NCBI GenBank assembly: GCA_002007465.1
Contig: LNAC01001805.1
Coordinates: 29,953 to 93,952 of the forward strand
Source: Ailurus styani
Taxonomy: Eukaryota > Chordata > Mammalia > Carnivora > Ailuridae
Direction of reading: 5' to 3'
Length of the DNA stretch: 64,000 bases
In this document: one piece after another, positions 1 to 10,860 of the stretch
How the letters are laid out: each line of letters opens with the position of its first letter
Position numbering within the stretch: the stretch's first letter is position 1
Program-made: the position numbers and the translations under genes
Notes under the pieces: generated by a model
The model's database searches: none
What the model saw: only the letters and a program-made list of their open reading frames with translations
Told to the model about the DNA's origin: nothing

Positions 1-411
1 AAAACATGGTATCAAAATGGCACCAGTCCTTCTTAAATTATGGATAGTTTTTTAAATGAACATTTCAACATTACTATTTTTTATTATGAATTTATATGGC
101 AACTTTACTCTGAGAAATTCAAATATGAATGGATGAATGAAAAAATATATGACTCAAATTTTCCTTTCAAATTAAGAGTTCATAAGGGAAACCATATATT
201 TTGGACTTAAAAAGGCATCTGGACATCTTACTAGACACTTTATTTTTTCTGATAATGAATCTCAGGTCCAGTAAAGAGTCGTTGGAGAATGTACAAATTG
301 CATTAACACCTAAGCATATTATATCTAATTGGCTACCAGACACAATGAAGCTCCCTTTGATTCAAACATGAACTGAACCAAGATTCATGTCTTTAACTCT
401 AATTCAATTAT
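1..411. other. Unassigned AT-rich DNA
   Basis: Non-coding sequence with no repeat family, long open frame or regulatory motif that I recognise. Confidence 0.4.
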
Positions 412-426
412 TACCCAGCATGAATC

Positions 427-619
427 TTTTTTAAATTTTATTTATTTTTATGACAGAGAGAGAGAGATCACAAGTAGGCAGAGAGACAGGCAGAGGGAGA
501 AGGGGAAGCAGGCTCCATGCTGAGCAGAGACCCTGATGTGGGGCTTGATCCCCGGACCCTGAGATCATGACCCAAGCCAAAGGCAGAGGCTTAACCCACT
601 GAGCCACCCAGGCACCCCC
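427..619 (-). mobile_element. Can-SINE (tRNA-Lys-derived), antisense
   Basis: The tail end is at the left, followed by a GA-rich block and the antisense head (CCACTGAGCCACCCAGG). Flanking imperfect duplications TACCCAGCATGAATC (412-426) and TACCCAACATGACTC (620-634) mark the insertion. Full length. Confidence 0.93.
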
Positions 620-634
620 TACCCAACATGACTC

Positions 635-1150
635 TTAAGAGTCAAACTCAAACAATAGATTTCATTAATTTTCAAGTCACCATAAATTTATAAATAAAAA
701 CAAATTCAGCTACCAGGAATGCCTCCAAATTAAGGCTTTACGTTCTATACGAAGAATTAATGAAATCACCATATTAATAAAGATTAAATATAGTTTTTAT
801 TTATGAATATCTCATTTTTACCATTGTACGGTGGCTCTCACTCTCAGCTGCATGCTGTAATAACTTGGAGAACTGGACTTTGGGTCCTACCATGGATATT
901 CTGCTATTACTAGTCTGGTAGTGGGTGATGGGCACCATTAATGTTTGTAAGGTGACCCAGTTGGTTCACATGAGCAGCCAGAGTGGGGAAGCACTGGTCT
1001 AACAATTCTCCATTTCCTACAAAGTCTTTTTAGGTTCAGTGCAAAATTAAGTTCATAATGTGGGCAGAACTGGGCAACATGAGCTGTCTACGTTTAGATG
1101 TATTACCAATATAGGCATTTACTTTACTTTGCCTGAATTTAAACCAGTAA

Positions 1151-1191
<41 letters not shown>

Positions 1192-1857
1192 AGCATGTAT
1201 ACACACATAGACACACCACCACTACCAAAAACAGCATGTTCCCACCAATGTTACTCTCCCAAGGTTCACAAACCATTTTTCTAGGCCTTGATTCTGTTTC
1301 TTCAACCCCCAAACAAATCTTAATACTGTATTTTCTAGCCTTAGAACACCTTTTCCCATATTTCCATTTTAGATAAAGGCCCTCCTATCTGTCAAATAAC
1401 TTAATCCTGAAAATTCAGAAACCAGTGCAGGGAAGAGTACTAGCTTTTGGGATTTGGTGTGGGCAGGACCTGTCTCCCTATTGTCCTGAGGGTGTGAACC
1501 TTGAGACCAGGGCATAGCTGAGTTAGAAGTCTCCAGAGCACTCCATGTTACTGCCACATGAGGAGCACCGTATAGATGGCCTCCTGTCTCATCTTCCAAC
1601 TCAACTTTGTCATACAGCCAATGAATGCTCTCCAGAAGATAAATTTGATCACATGCTTTCCACTAAAAACTCACTGTTTTTGTCATTGAAAGAAAATGTA
1701 CTATCTTAACCCATCTTGACTTATAGCCCTCCATGTCTGATTTTAGCCCCAAACACACCATCCCTTTCACAGACCACATTCTGCACCACCTGCCAGCAAT
1801 ATTCCTCATTATTTGTCTATTGGGGAATTCCTGCAGATTCTTCAAACCCCAGGCTTT
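635..1857. other. Unassigned DNA with a CA microsatellite
   Basis: No gene or family is recognised. Short open frames on both strands lack coding character. A CA repeat lies at 1151-1190. Confidence 0.4.
1151..1190. repeat. (CA)n microsatellite
   Basis: About 18 nearly perfect AC units, followed by an ACGCAC interruption. Confidence 0.95.
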
Positions 1858-1873
1858 GTATGACTTCTCCTTT

Positions 1874-2071
1874 TTTTTTTTAAAGATTTTATTTATTTAT
1901 ATGACAGAGAGAGAGAGATCACAAGTAGGCAGAGAGGCAGGCAGAGAGAGAGAGGGGTAAGCAGACTCCCGCCAAGCAGAGAGCCCGATGTGGGCCTCGA
2001 TCCCAGGACCCTGAGATCATGACCTGAGCTGAAGGCAGAGGCTTTAACCCACTGAGCCACCCAGGCACCCA
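1874..2071 (-). mobile_element. Can-SINE, young GTGGGTTAAAG type, antisense
   Basis: Complete element from poly-T tail to antisense head. Perfect 16-bp target-site duplication GTATGACTTCTCCTTT at 1858-1873 and 2072-2087. The perfect duplication and consensus-like body suggest a recent insertion. Confidence 0.95.
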
Positions 2072-2087
2072 GTATGACTTCTCCTTT

Positions 2088-3570
2088 GAAGGCTTCCATT
2101 GTGACTTTATGAATTTAGGCTTTCTTTTGCTATATGAATCCCGGCTCATTGGACAAGAAGTCATCCTGTTGTGGTTGTCATTCTTTCTATTATTTTCATT
2201 TTTTTAAGGAAAAGAATATGTTAGAATACCTTATTTCCACCATATAAACTTGAAGTCTCTCTCAATAAAACTTGTGGCTTGGGGACTTATGGCACTTGAG
2301 ATTTATAAAGAGATTTTCTTTCATCTGCAGTTTTACCATCTTCCTATGTCAAATATCCCCTTGTTCTAATGAATTTTGCCCCATTAAATTTACATCTACC
2401 TTCAATTTATTTATTATATATTCATCTTCTTTCTATTTCTTATCTATACTCTCTCTATATATAACCAATCAATCATCTCTCATCTATCCTTCTCAATATT
2501 TTTTTTCTGGACAATTTGAAAATAAGTACAGACCTCACAACCACATAAAAAGATAGATTAAGAAAAGTCTTCCCTCCATCTCCGCCCTCCATTGTTACCT
2601 GTTATGAGTAATTATGTTCACTTGTTTCTTATGTATCTTAGCAATAGCTCTTTTTTTGGCAATAATAAGCAGGCATGTTTCTTAATACCCCTACTGACCC
2701 ATTCAGTTTTATCTGTGGGCTTTGTTATTGTTGCTGTTTTCTTTCTTGCTGTTGACCTTGGAGAAGAGCATTGCTGCATCTCTGAACATTCTTAAGATAT
2801 TGTATTTGTTACCTGGGTAATTTTGAAAAGACATGGATTATCGTAGATTATCATAGATGATGCAAATATATACTTGAGAAGAAAAGGTGTAAAAAAAAGG
2901 AAACACATACGCCTTCAGTATACTTAGTTGTGAAAAAGAATGAAAATTGGCTTGATAGAAAGGTACAAGTGGGTTGAATACATTTCTACATCACAACAAT
3001 TTCCATACAGGTACAGACCCAAAAATAGAGCAATGTCTTGGAAGAGGTGGGATATCAGGTTTCTACTGCATTAATTATGAATTATATCTAACCTTTTTGT
3101 AAAAGCAAAGGAAATGAAACTTTGAAGGTTGGAGAGAATTTGAAGAAATATTTCTCCCTGAGCACTGGGAGTGAATGCATGTAGGCTATGCAATAAAAAT
3201 CTTGGCCATTGTCATACGTCTTCTAGGGCAGGAGCAGGAGTTCCTCAGCAGGGGTAAGTGGGAAGAACTGAGTATTTCTCTAGAGTTCCAGGAATGTTTG
3301 TTTGAAATGTTAATTAGAGCAGTGATAGGGAATTCACATGGGAGCAATAAAAGTAATCACTGAATGGTGTTACCAAGAAACCAAGAAAGATGGGAGGTCC
3401 TTCAACCAGTGTCTGGGAGGTCTTACAGACCCAGACATAACTCGTTGAAGATGCTTGGAACATGAAACATGAGGTGTGGAGCACAATGCTATTATTAAAA
3501 TTAATCAGAAATTGTCCCCCAACGAGTCTGTGTGAAATCCTTGAAAGAGGAGAAAGAGAGAGAGAGGAAA
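2088..3570. other. Unassigned AT-rich DNA
   Basis: Pyrimidine-rich and AT-rich sequence without a recognised family. The open frames of 62-94 codons here show no domain and contain low-complexity Phe/Ser/Ile stretches typical of translated T-rich DNA. A GGGGTAAGT donor-like motif at 3251-3259 has no convincing partner acceptor. Confidence 0.4.
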
Positions 3571-3574
3571 TAGC

Positions 3575-3715
3575 CTGTTTAAATCTATTGAAAACATCTA
3601 ATGTATCCTAGGCACTGGGGGGTGAAACGAAATCAAAACAAAACAGAAAGAAATAGGAAAACCTCTGCTTCAAGGTTCCTTAAGCTAATATAAGCCAAAA
3701 ATTAAATGATGAGTA
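3575..3715 (-). mobile_element. L2 (LINE-2) fragment, antisense
   Basis: Contains the antisense L2 3'-end signature CCTAGGCACTGGG followed by the AAAC-rich and 'CTGCTTCAAGG' blocks in the expected order. Short and diverged. Confidence 0.45.
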
Positions 3716-3718
3716 AGT

Positions 3719-3772
3719 TCTGCAAAAATAGTATGCAAAAATAGTCTGCAAAAAAGTCTGCAAAAATAGTAT
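3719..3772. repeat. Short tandem repeat, GCAAAAATAGT(A/C)T units
   Basis: Four imperfect copies of a roughly 13-bp unit, alternating TATG and TCTG starts. Confidence 0.8.
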
Positions 3773-3951
3773 GTCCTTTTCTGAACACGCAAAAAAAGCC
3801 CATTATATACACTATAACTTGTTTTTGTACTTAATGTATTTTGAAGGTCACTCTAAATCTATGTCAGTGTTTCTTTTTATTTTATTTCATAGTTTATTTA
3901 GCCAGTTTTTTTACATAGGTTAGTCAACCCTATTATTGGATTTTGGGGTTC

Positions 3952-4088
3952 TTTAAAGATTTTATTTATTCATGAGAGACGGGGGGGGCAGAGGAAGAGG
4001 GAGAAAATGTGGGACTGGATCCCAAGACCCTGGGATCACAACCTGAGCTGATGGCAGACACTTAACTGACTGAGCTACCCAGGCGCGC
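3952..4088 (-). mobile_element. Can-SINE, older shortened copy, antisense
   Basis: AAGATTTTATTTATT tail, short G-rich middle and antisense head ending CTACCCAGGCGCGC. The flanks ATTTTGGGGTT and ATTTCGGGTAA look like a decayed target duplication. Confidence 0.85.
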
Positions 4089-4505
4089 ATTTCGGGTAAT
4101 TTTTTGTCTTAATGCTATAATGAATAACCATGGAAATATGTTGTTTTGTATTTGTTGATGTGAATCTTAAAGTGACAGTCCCAAAAGTGAGATAGCTGCA
4201 TAGAAAGGTAAATGTATCTGCAATTTTGTAAGCTTTTGCCAGTTTCCCTTTCATTTCATACATGATTCTCCAAAGCCCTGCCAATAATAGAGTGGGTTGT
4301 TAACTTTCAGATTTGTGCCAACCTAGTGGGTGAGTAATGGGTATCTCATCCAGTTTCAATGTGCTGCAAGTTCATGTGTTTTGCCCATGGCTCGTGCTGA
4401 TTTTTTTTGTGGTCTTTTCTAAGTTTTTAATTTTTTTATATGTTAAGAAAATGAGTCTCTTCGTCTATGATATGAATTGCAAAGATTTTCTCCAAGATTG
4501 TCTTT

Positions 4506-4546
4506 TGATTATTTCCTTATGATTATTTCCTTATGATTTCCTTATG
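4506..4546. repeat. Tandem TGATTATTTCCTTA repeat
   Basis: Two full 14-bp copies plus a third shortened copy, inside the old L1. Confidence 0.8.
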
Positions 4547-5007
4547 CTTTTCTAATGTTGTTAAATTACCAGTCTTCTCAAATCTGAGTTCTATTTAAAA
4601 TATTTTTCCATTTCTAAATTATACAGGCCTGCATCCATGCCTTCTTCTAGTACTTGAATACTTTCACTTTTAGATTTGGATTTCTAATCCATTTGGATTT
4701 TATTTCGGTGCCTAACCCTAGATAAAAAGGTGCAGCTATTATTTTCCAAATGGCTATCTAGTTTTAACAACACCTCCTATATCTTCCATTACTTCCATAT
4801 TTTATTAATCAACAAGTATCTAAGAAATGAACTACTCTGTTTCTAAAGTATTTTCCTCTCACCAAGAATCTGTCCCTTCCTGTGATGGCTCCTTGTGGAA
4901 CCCCACACTTTCTATGTCCTTCTGCTAATTCCATCACTGAATCACCTTGTAGAGATGGTTAGTAGAAATCTGGATACAGCTGGTGAAGGTTCAGAAGGTA
5001 ATGAACA

Positions 5008-5208
5008 GGGGCGCCTGGGTGGCTCAGTTGGTTAAGCGTCTGTCTTTGGCTCAGGTCATGATCCCAGGCCACGATCATGGGATCCAGACCCATGAGAGCC
5101 AGCTTCTTCCTTTCCCTCTGTGTGTCACTCCACCTGCCTGGGTTCTCTTTGTGTCAAATAAATAAATAAAATCTTTTAAAAGAAGAAGGAGGAGGAGGAG
5201 GAGGTGGT
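5008..5208 (+). mobile_element. Can-SINE, GTTGGTTAAGC type, with GGA-rich tail
   Basis: Head GGCGCCTGGGTGGCTCAGTTGG, CAAATAAATAAATAAAATC near the 3' end, then a tail expanded into GAA/GGA/GGT triplets (5174-5208). The duplications GTAATGAACA (4998-5007) and GTAGTGAACA (5209-5218) bound it. Confidence 0.93.
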
Positions 5209-6070
5209 GGTAGTGAACAATGCATTATTGGAAACTAGAGGAAGGGAAATCCTTGTTAGGTAGAGGCAGAAGTATCAGCAAAATTTCCATGATGTGGAAA
5301 GCAGAATGTGTAAGTGATGAATTTGGTTGTAGAGCCAAAGATATTTCCATGCATAGAGTTGAACTTCATCCTGGAGTAAAAGACAATGACCCTGTGAGCT
5401 TGGATTTGTCCTCAACTATAGGAGAACAGAATATGGACTGTAGCACACCTAAAAAAGCCTTCTTTCCAATAAAAGTCTCTCATGTTTGTTTGCCTTCTCC
5501 AAATCAATTATCTGGAATCACTTGCACCTACCAGTGCTGATTTTGGCAGGCAGAACCAATATCATCAAATTTTGTCAACACTGCAGCTCATATGAGGTGG
5601 AAAGGAAAAGTGGGGTGGGGAGGAGTGGACTCTAGTCAGCAATTACATTATTAATACTTCCCCCAGAGCACTGTTGTTTGGCAGCTTTGTGAATAGCGAT
5701 TCTTTTTTTTTTTCTTTAACTAAATGGAGTCAGCTTTTTGTTTCTGGCTTACCTCTACATTGTGAAGTTTAACTTCAGAAAATTCACACAGGATTTTCGT
5801 TTGTATTTTCTAATAGGGATTTGACATTCCTGAGCAAATTGCATCAGAGATGGAGATGATTGAGATCCTCTTCTGTAACTAAACTCCACAGAGGCCGTAA
5901 AATATTTGCTCAGCAGTTTTGAAATATCCAGCCAAGAAAACTTATTCTACACCTGACTTTTTTAAAAGATAAATTCTCAGTAATTATAAGAAGGGAGTGA
6001 GGAAGTGAGGAAAAGAAGGAAGGAAAGGAAGAAAGGAAAAAAAGAAAAATTTCCCAGTGCTTATGTTCCC
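5209..6070. other. Unassigned DNA with a purine-rich tract
   Basis: A 106-codon open frame (5220-5540) begins next to the SINE tail but resembles no family I know and has no upstream signals. A GGAA/GAAA-rich tract lies at 5993-6048. Confidence 0.4.
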
Positions 6071-6668
6071 TGATGTAGGAAAGAACATAAGGGTTCGAAG
6101 CTGAAGGCCAAGAAAGAATTCTTGAGACATCTTTGGTGCAAAAAGGTGATTTTATTAAAGCACTGGGATGTGACCTGTGTGCAGAAAGAGCTGTCCCAGG
6201 GTCATGAAGAGGAGCTGATTATACACTTTCAAGTTGGGAGGGGGTTAGGGAGAGTGTAAGTCTCTAAGTAATTTTGGAAGCAAGGTTTCCAAGACCTTGA
6301 GGTGGCTAGCTATGGTTGGGAAATGGTCATTTATTACCGTCTAATAAAACCTTAGTTATGAGACCCTTCAGATGTATATTGGTGGGCCATAGGCTTGGTG
6401 GGGAGGGATGATTGCCAACATGTATCTTGGGGGTTTTACAGATAAAGGATATTTCTAAAGGAATTTTTGTATGTTAAAGTAGACTCACAAGATCCTGGTG
6501 GGGTTGGGTTTCAGGCTAGGATTGCCTTTTAGCAAAGTATTAACATCTAACATCGAGGCAGTTGAGTCCCTAGAGGAATATCTCTCTTCCTGTTTCAAGG
6601 ACTTGTCAATGGGCTATAAGTAGTAAGGAAATTTAATAATTTTTCTTCTTCCTTCATTTCCCACATCA
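6071..6668 (-). mobile_element. Solo LTR of an endogenous retrovirus, antisense
   Basis: A 598-bp block is bounded by TGATGTAGGAAA on the left and TTTCCCACATCA on the right, inverted repeats matching at 11 of 12 positions and beginning TG / ending CA as LTRs do. Flanking TTCCC and TTCTC could be a mutated 5-bp target duplication. On the minus strand an AATAAA polyadenylation signal (complement of 6151-6156) sits about 80 bp from the 3' end, the usual R/U5 position. No internal viral sequence is adjacent, so it is most simply a solo LTR. The subfamily is not identified. Confidence 0.72.
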
Positions 6669-6814
6669 TTCTCAATGAGAATAATTCCCAGTGGAAAGTT
6701 TTGTGCAAGAGGTTTTATATTTCCTGAAAGATGGTAATTTCTCCAGAGGCAGAGTAATGATCTGGACACCAGTGGACAACAACAAGAAATTTACTTGCAG
6801 CTGAGCAATCAGAT
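6669..6814. other. Unassigned spacer
   Basis: Nothing recognised between the LTR and the MIR remnants. Confidence 0.4.
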
Positions 6815-6920
6815 TGGACTAATTCAAATCTCAGCTCTGTCCCTTTCTGAATGAAAAATTTTCCTAAGCTTTCTAAATGTTAAGTTTCTCATCTGTAAAT
6901 TTGGAACAATACCAACTTTA
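6815..6920 (+). mobile_element. MIR remnant
   Basis: AATCTCAGCTCTGTCCCTT and TAAGTTTCTCATCTGTAAAT match the central region of MIR in order. Confidence 0.55.
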
Positions 6921-6924
6921 AACA

Positions 6925-7035
6925 TATTAACATTAATTGAGTCCTCACACAAGCCAGACTATGCTCTGAACACTTCATTTGCATTTCATGTATTCCCCTG
7001 ACAACTAGGGAGCATCACTACCTCCTTTTCCACCA
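6925..7035 (+). mobile_element. Second MIR remnant
   Basis: AACATTAATTGAGTCCTCAC, a TATGCTCTGAACACTT block and a degraded TCCCCTGACAAC block recall the other half of MIR. Diverged, and possibly a rearranged part of the adjacent copy. Confidence 0.5.
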
Positions 7036-7276
7036 AGTTGCTTTGGCTCTTGGTCTTTCCTGCTGCCCATTTCAGGGCACTAGTTGTTCCTATTGATGAG
7101 ACCAACATATGTCTCAGCTCCAGACTTCAAATTACCTATGTTTTGTTCATGTAAATATACAGAGACATGAATTCACAGGTGATTTAATTTAATATTTTTT
7201 CTCTTTATGAATCTAACATTTTTGAAATATTTTGGTGTTTGGTATTGAAAAGAATAATGTTTAACAAATACTGCCG

Positions 7277-7512
7277 AGACGAATGGATAACTACATGCAA
7301 AAGATCGAAGTCAGACCCCTCCCTCTCACAGTGCACAAAGTTAATAATCAAAATTATATAAAACTCTTAGAAGAAAACACAGAAGCACATCTTCATGATC
7401 TTGGGCCAGGCCATGATTTCTTACATTGGACATCAGAAGCACACGTGATAACAAGAAGGTTAATAATAGGACTTGATCAAAATTTACCACTTTTGTGCTT
7501 ACCCATCATGAA
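7277..7512 (+). mobile_element. L1 ORF2 fragment, sense
   Basis: GGATAACTACATGCAAAAGA, AAACTCTTAGAAGAAAACAC and ACTTTTGTGC are diagnostic L1 ORF2 blocks in the right order. Internal gaps and substitutions show it is dead. Confidence 0.75.
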
Positions 7513-7589
7513 GGGGGAAAAAAAAAACAACTATCAGAATGGAAGAAAATATTTCCAAGTCATACATTTGTCCCTCCTTTCCTACCTCT

Positions 7590-7920
7590 TTTTTTTTTCA
7601 TTTTATTGAGATATAATTGTCATACATCACTATGTAAATTTAAGGTACATAACATAATGATATGACATATATTATGACATGATTACCATAATAAATTTAG
7701 TTAGCATCCATCATCTCATATTATACAAAATAAGAAAAGGAAAACATTTTTTCCCTTGAAACGAGAACTTCTAGAATCTACCCTCTTAGCAGCTGTCCTA
7801 TGTCATACAGCAGTGGTAGCTATTGTCATCATGTTTACATTATATTGCCAGTACTTCTTTATCTTATAACAGGATGTTTGTACCTTTTAACCACTTTTAT
7901 CCCATTCTTTACTACCTCTT
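7590..7920 (-). mobile_element. Ancient L1 3' UTR region, antisense
   Basis: TTTTATTGAGATATAATTGTC, the TACATAACATAATGATATG block and CATCCATCATCTCAT are typical of antisense L1M 3' sequence. Confidence 0.65.
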
Positions 7921-8254
7921 TTTGTTAAAACTAGATATTTTCTAGAGTACCATTTTAAGACCTCTAATTATTTTTGTATTAAAATTTTGTGTTATATTCT
8001 TAGTGATCATTGTAGGACTTACCATACACATACATAATTATCATAATCTACGTTAAATTTATACTAATCTATTATAATAATAAAAACTTTATTTCTCTAA
8101 TTTTCATTTACTCCCTTTTTGTGCTATTATTATTTTATTATTATTATACAAATTATACCCATGTACATTACAAACCCAATAATATATTATTATAATTATT
8201 GCTTTGTAGAATCTTATGTCCCTTAAAGAAGCTAAAAGAGAGAACAGAATATAT
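7921..8254. other. AT-rich sequence, probably old L1
   Basis: ATTATTATT-rich stretches continue from the L1 3' region without a clear boundary. No gene. Confidence 0.35.
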
Positions 8255-8264
8255 TTATAGAATT

Positions 8265-8490
8265 TATTTTATTTTTTAACATATTTAATTAATTAATTAG
8301 TTGATTAATTTAGAGAACCAGAGAGTGTGGGTAAGGTGGGGCGCAGAGGGAGAAGAAAAGAGAGAATCTCAGGGATACTTTGTGCTAAGCATGGAGCATG
8401 ATGCAGGGCTCAATCCTACAGTCCTGAGGTCATGACCTGAGCTGAAACCAAGAGTTGGACACTTAATCAACTGAGCCACCTAGTTGCCAC
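8265..8490 (-). mobile_element. Can-SINE, old diverged copy, antisense
   Basis: The GGCTCAATCCTACAG, GTCATGACCTGAGCTGA and CAACTGAGCCACCTAG blocks are in antisense order. Flanks ATAGAATTTA (8255-8264) and ATAGAGTTTA (8491-8500) are a near-perfect duplication. Confidence 0.85.
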
Positions 8491-8508
8491 ATAGAGTTTA
8501 AATAATAT

Positions 8509-8598
8509 GTATAAAATATATATCTATATTTTAAAATATCTATCTATATATATGTATAAATATATATCTATATTTTAAAATATATATCTATATAATAT
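8509..8598. repeat. Two-copy 45-bp AT-rich tandem repeat
   Basis: GTATAAA...ATCTATATTTTAAAATAT occurs twice with a 45-bp period; the whole is nearly pure A/T. Confidence 0.85.
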
Positions 8599-9370
8599 AT
8601 GAATTAAGAACTTACAGATTTTTATATAAATATTTATCTTACTGTTTTTACTTTGCTTCATTTTTCCTTGTGGATTTAAGTTACCTTCTGCTGTAATTTA
8701 GATACAATATACCTTCGTTCCCACCCTATCCCTTAAATTGTCATTGTCAGATATATTACATTTTTATGTAAGTTAAACAATACAGTTAATGAATGAGGTT
8801 TAATGCAATTGGTTTTAAATCAATTAGGGAAAAAGAAAAACAAATATATAATTATAGTGTGTTTTATTACTACTTACATTAACTATCTTTATGAAAACAT
8901 TTTGCATTTTCATGTACATTCCAATTATTTTCTGGTGTCACTTTCTTTTAGTCTGAAGAACTTCCTTTAGTATATCTTTTAAGGCAGACCTGCTAGCAAT
9001 GATTTCTCTCAGTTTTTGTTAATGTCTTTATGTCACCCTCATTTTTTATTGTTTTCCTTCCAAAACTTTGACTATTTCCTCCCATTGCCCTCTATCATCC
9101 ATGGCTTCTGATGAGGAGTCTGTGGTAATCCTACTGTGGTTCTTTTGTTTATGATGAATCATGCACATGAATCTTGTACCTAAGTCATACACATGAGTTG
9201 CTGCTTTAGATTTTTTCTTCGTCTTTGACTTTCAACATTTTGATTCTTATGTGTCTGGGTCAGGATCTCTTTGTGTTTGAAAATAAAAATTCAAACTTGG
9301 AGTTCATTCAGCTTCTTGGATGTGTTGACTAGTGTTTTTCATCAATCTGGAGGGTTTTCAGCCATTATTT

Positions 9371-10141
9371 GTTTTTTGTTTTTTTTTTAATTTTATTTTT
9401 ATTATTTGCCCAAGGGGTACAGGTCTGTGAATCATCAGGCTTACATCTTTCACAGCATTCACCAAAGCACAAACCCTCCCCAATGTCCATAACCCATCCA
9501 CCCTATCCCTACCCTCCCACCCCCCAGTAACCCTCAGTTTGTTTTGTGAGATTAGGAGTCTCTTATGGTTTGTCTCCTTCCCCATCCCATCTTGTTTCAT
9601 TATTTTTCCCTCCCTACCCCCCACAACCCCCCACCCTGCCCCTCAAGTTCCTCATATCAGAGAGATCATATGATAATTGTCTTTCTCTGATTGACTTATT
9701 TCGCTCAGCATAATACCCTCCAGTTCCATCCATGTCGTTGCGAATGGCAAGATTTCGTTTCTTTTGATAGCTGCATAATATTCCATTGTATATATATACC
9801 ACATCTTCTTTATCCATTCATCTGTTGATGGACATCTAGGTTCTTTCCATAGTTTGGCTATTGTGGACATTGCTGCTATAAACATTCGGGTGCACGTGCC
9901 CCTGAGGAACACTACCTTTGTGTCTTTAGGATAAATACCCAGTAGTGCGATTGCTGGGTCGTAGGGTAGCTCCATTTTCAACTTTTTGAGGAATCTCCAT
10001 ACTGTTTTCCAGAGTGGCTGCACCAGTTTGCATTCCCACCAACAGTGTAGGAGGGTTCCCCTTTCTCCGCAACCTCGCCAACATCTGTCATTTCCTGACT
10101 TGTTGATTTTAGCCATTCTGACTGGTGTAAGGTGGTATCTC
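9371..10141 (-). mobile_element. Young 5'-truncated L1 (ORF2 end and 3' UTR), antisense
   Basis: A 771-bp insertion flanked by a perfect 14-bp duplication TTCAGCCATTATTT (9357-9370 and 10142-10155). The sense strand runs from the last part of ORF2 through a purine-rich 3' UTR to GCAAATAATAAAAATAAAATT and poly-A. Simple 5' truncation without inversion, the product of target-primed reverse transcription. Confidence 0.95.
9652..10140 (-). pseudogene. L1 ORF2p C-terminal remnant
   Basis: An uninterrupted reading frame of about 160 codons, ending at the ORF2 stop (HMISLI-stop). In the 154-residue stretch starting at Met (complement of 10114-10116), a Cys-rich motif C-x3-C-x7-H-x4-C uses C12, C16, H24 and C29, the L1 C-terminal knuckle. 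Known family role: RNA binding and support of retrotransposition. The endonuclease and reverse transcriptase domains are missing through 5' truncation, so it cannot act. The intact frame shows recent insertion, not function. Confidence 0.9.
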
Positions 10142-10411
10142 TTCAGCCATTATTTCTTAAACTATTTTTTTTCTGCTCCTTTTTCTCTCATCTCCTGGTA
10201 TTCTCCTTATGTTTATGTTGATGTATTTATACTGTCCCACTTTTGTCTAATGCTCTGGTCATTTTTCTTTTTTGTGTGTTCTTCAATCTATACAATATTG
10301 ATCTAGTTTCAAGTTTGTTGATTCTTCTGCCAACTCAAATCACCTATTGAGCCTCTCTAATTATTGTTTTCATTTCATTTATTATATTATTTTTACTTCA
10401 ATATTTTCTTT

Positions 10412-10452
10412 NNNNNNNNNNNNNNNNNNNNNNNNNNNNNNNNNNNNNNNNN
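10412..10452. other. Assembly gap (41 N)
   Basis: Forty-one undetermined bases between TTTTCTTT and a poly-T run. The gap lies in the tail of the adjoining SINE, just inside its target duplication. Confidence 0.99.
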
Positions 10453-10656
10453 TTTTTTTTTAAAGATTTTATTTATTCATTTGACACAGAGAGAGAGATT
10501 ACAAGTAGGCAGAGAGGCAGGCAGAGAGAGAGGAGAGAGGAGGAAGCAGGCTCCCCGCTGAGCAGAGAGCCCGATGTGGACCTCGATCCCAGGACCCTGG
10601 GATCATGACCTGAGCCGAAGGCAGCGGCTTTAACCCACTGAGCCACTCAGGCGCCC
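10453..10656 (-). mobile_element. Can-SINE, young type, antisense, tail partly unsequenced
   Basis: Near-consensus antisense element ending GCCACTCAGGCGCCC. The duplication TACTTCAATATTTTC at 10394-10408 and 10657-10671 encloses both the SINE and the gap. Confidence 0.95.
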
Positions 10657-10860
10657 TACTTCAATATTTTCACTTGTTTTTCTAAAAATAATTTCTCTCT
10701 ACCAATACTCTCTATTTTATGACTTATTGTTTCGTGTCTGTCTTTAGTCCTTTAAACACAGTTTCCTTTAGTTCTGTCAACATACTTATAATAACTACTT
10801 TTACATCTTTGTCTACTAGGTTCCAAATAAGGCCCAGTACTTTCTAATAATCAGTCCCTT

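Larger units (their letters stand above)
3785..4860 (-). mobile_element. Ancient L1 ORF2/3' region, antisense
   Basis: The blocks TTTATTTAGCCAG, AATGCTATAATGAATAACCATGG, CCAACCTAGTGGGTGAGTAATGGGTATCTCATC (beginning at 4319) and CATGTGTTTTGCCCATGGC follow the order of an antisense old mammalian L1. It is heavily diverged with no open frame, and is interrupted by the SINE at 3952-4088. Confidence 0.7.
8640..10860 (-). mobile_element. Ancient L1 5' region, antisense, carrying later insertions
   Basis: CCTTTAGTATATCTTTTAAGGCAGACCTGCTAGCAATG (8965 on), GGCTTCTGATGAGGAGTC, TTTGACTTTCAACATTTTGATT and CAGCTTCTTGGATGTG resemble the 5'/ORF1-proximal part of old mammalian L1s on the reverse strand. A younger L1 end (9371-10141) and a SINE (10453-10656) interrupt it and its sequence resumes after each. 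Confidence 0.6.
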
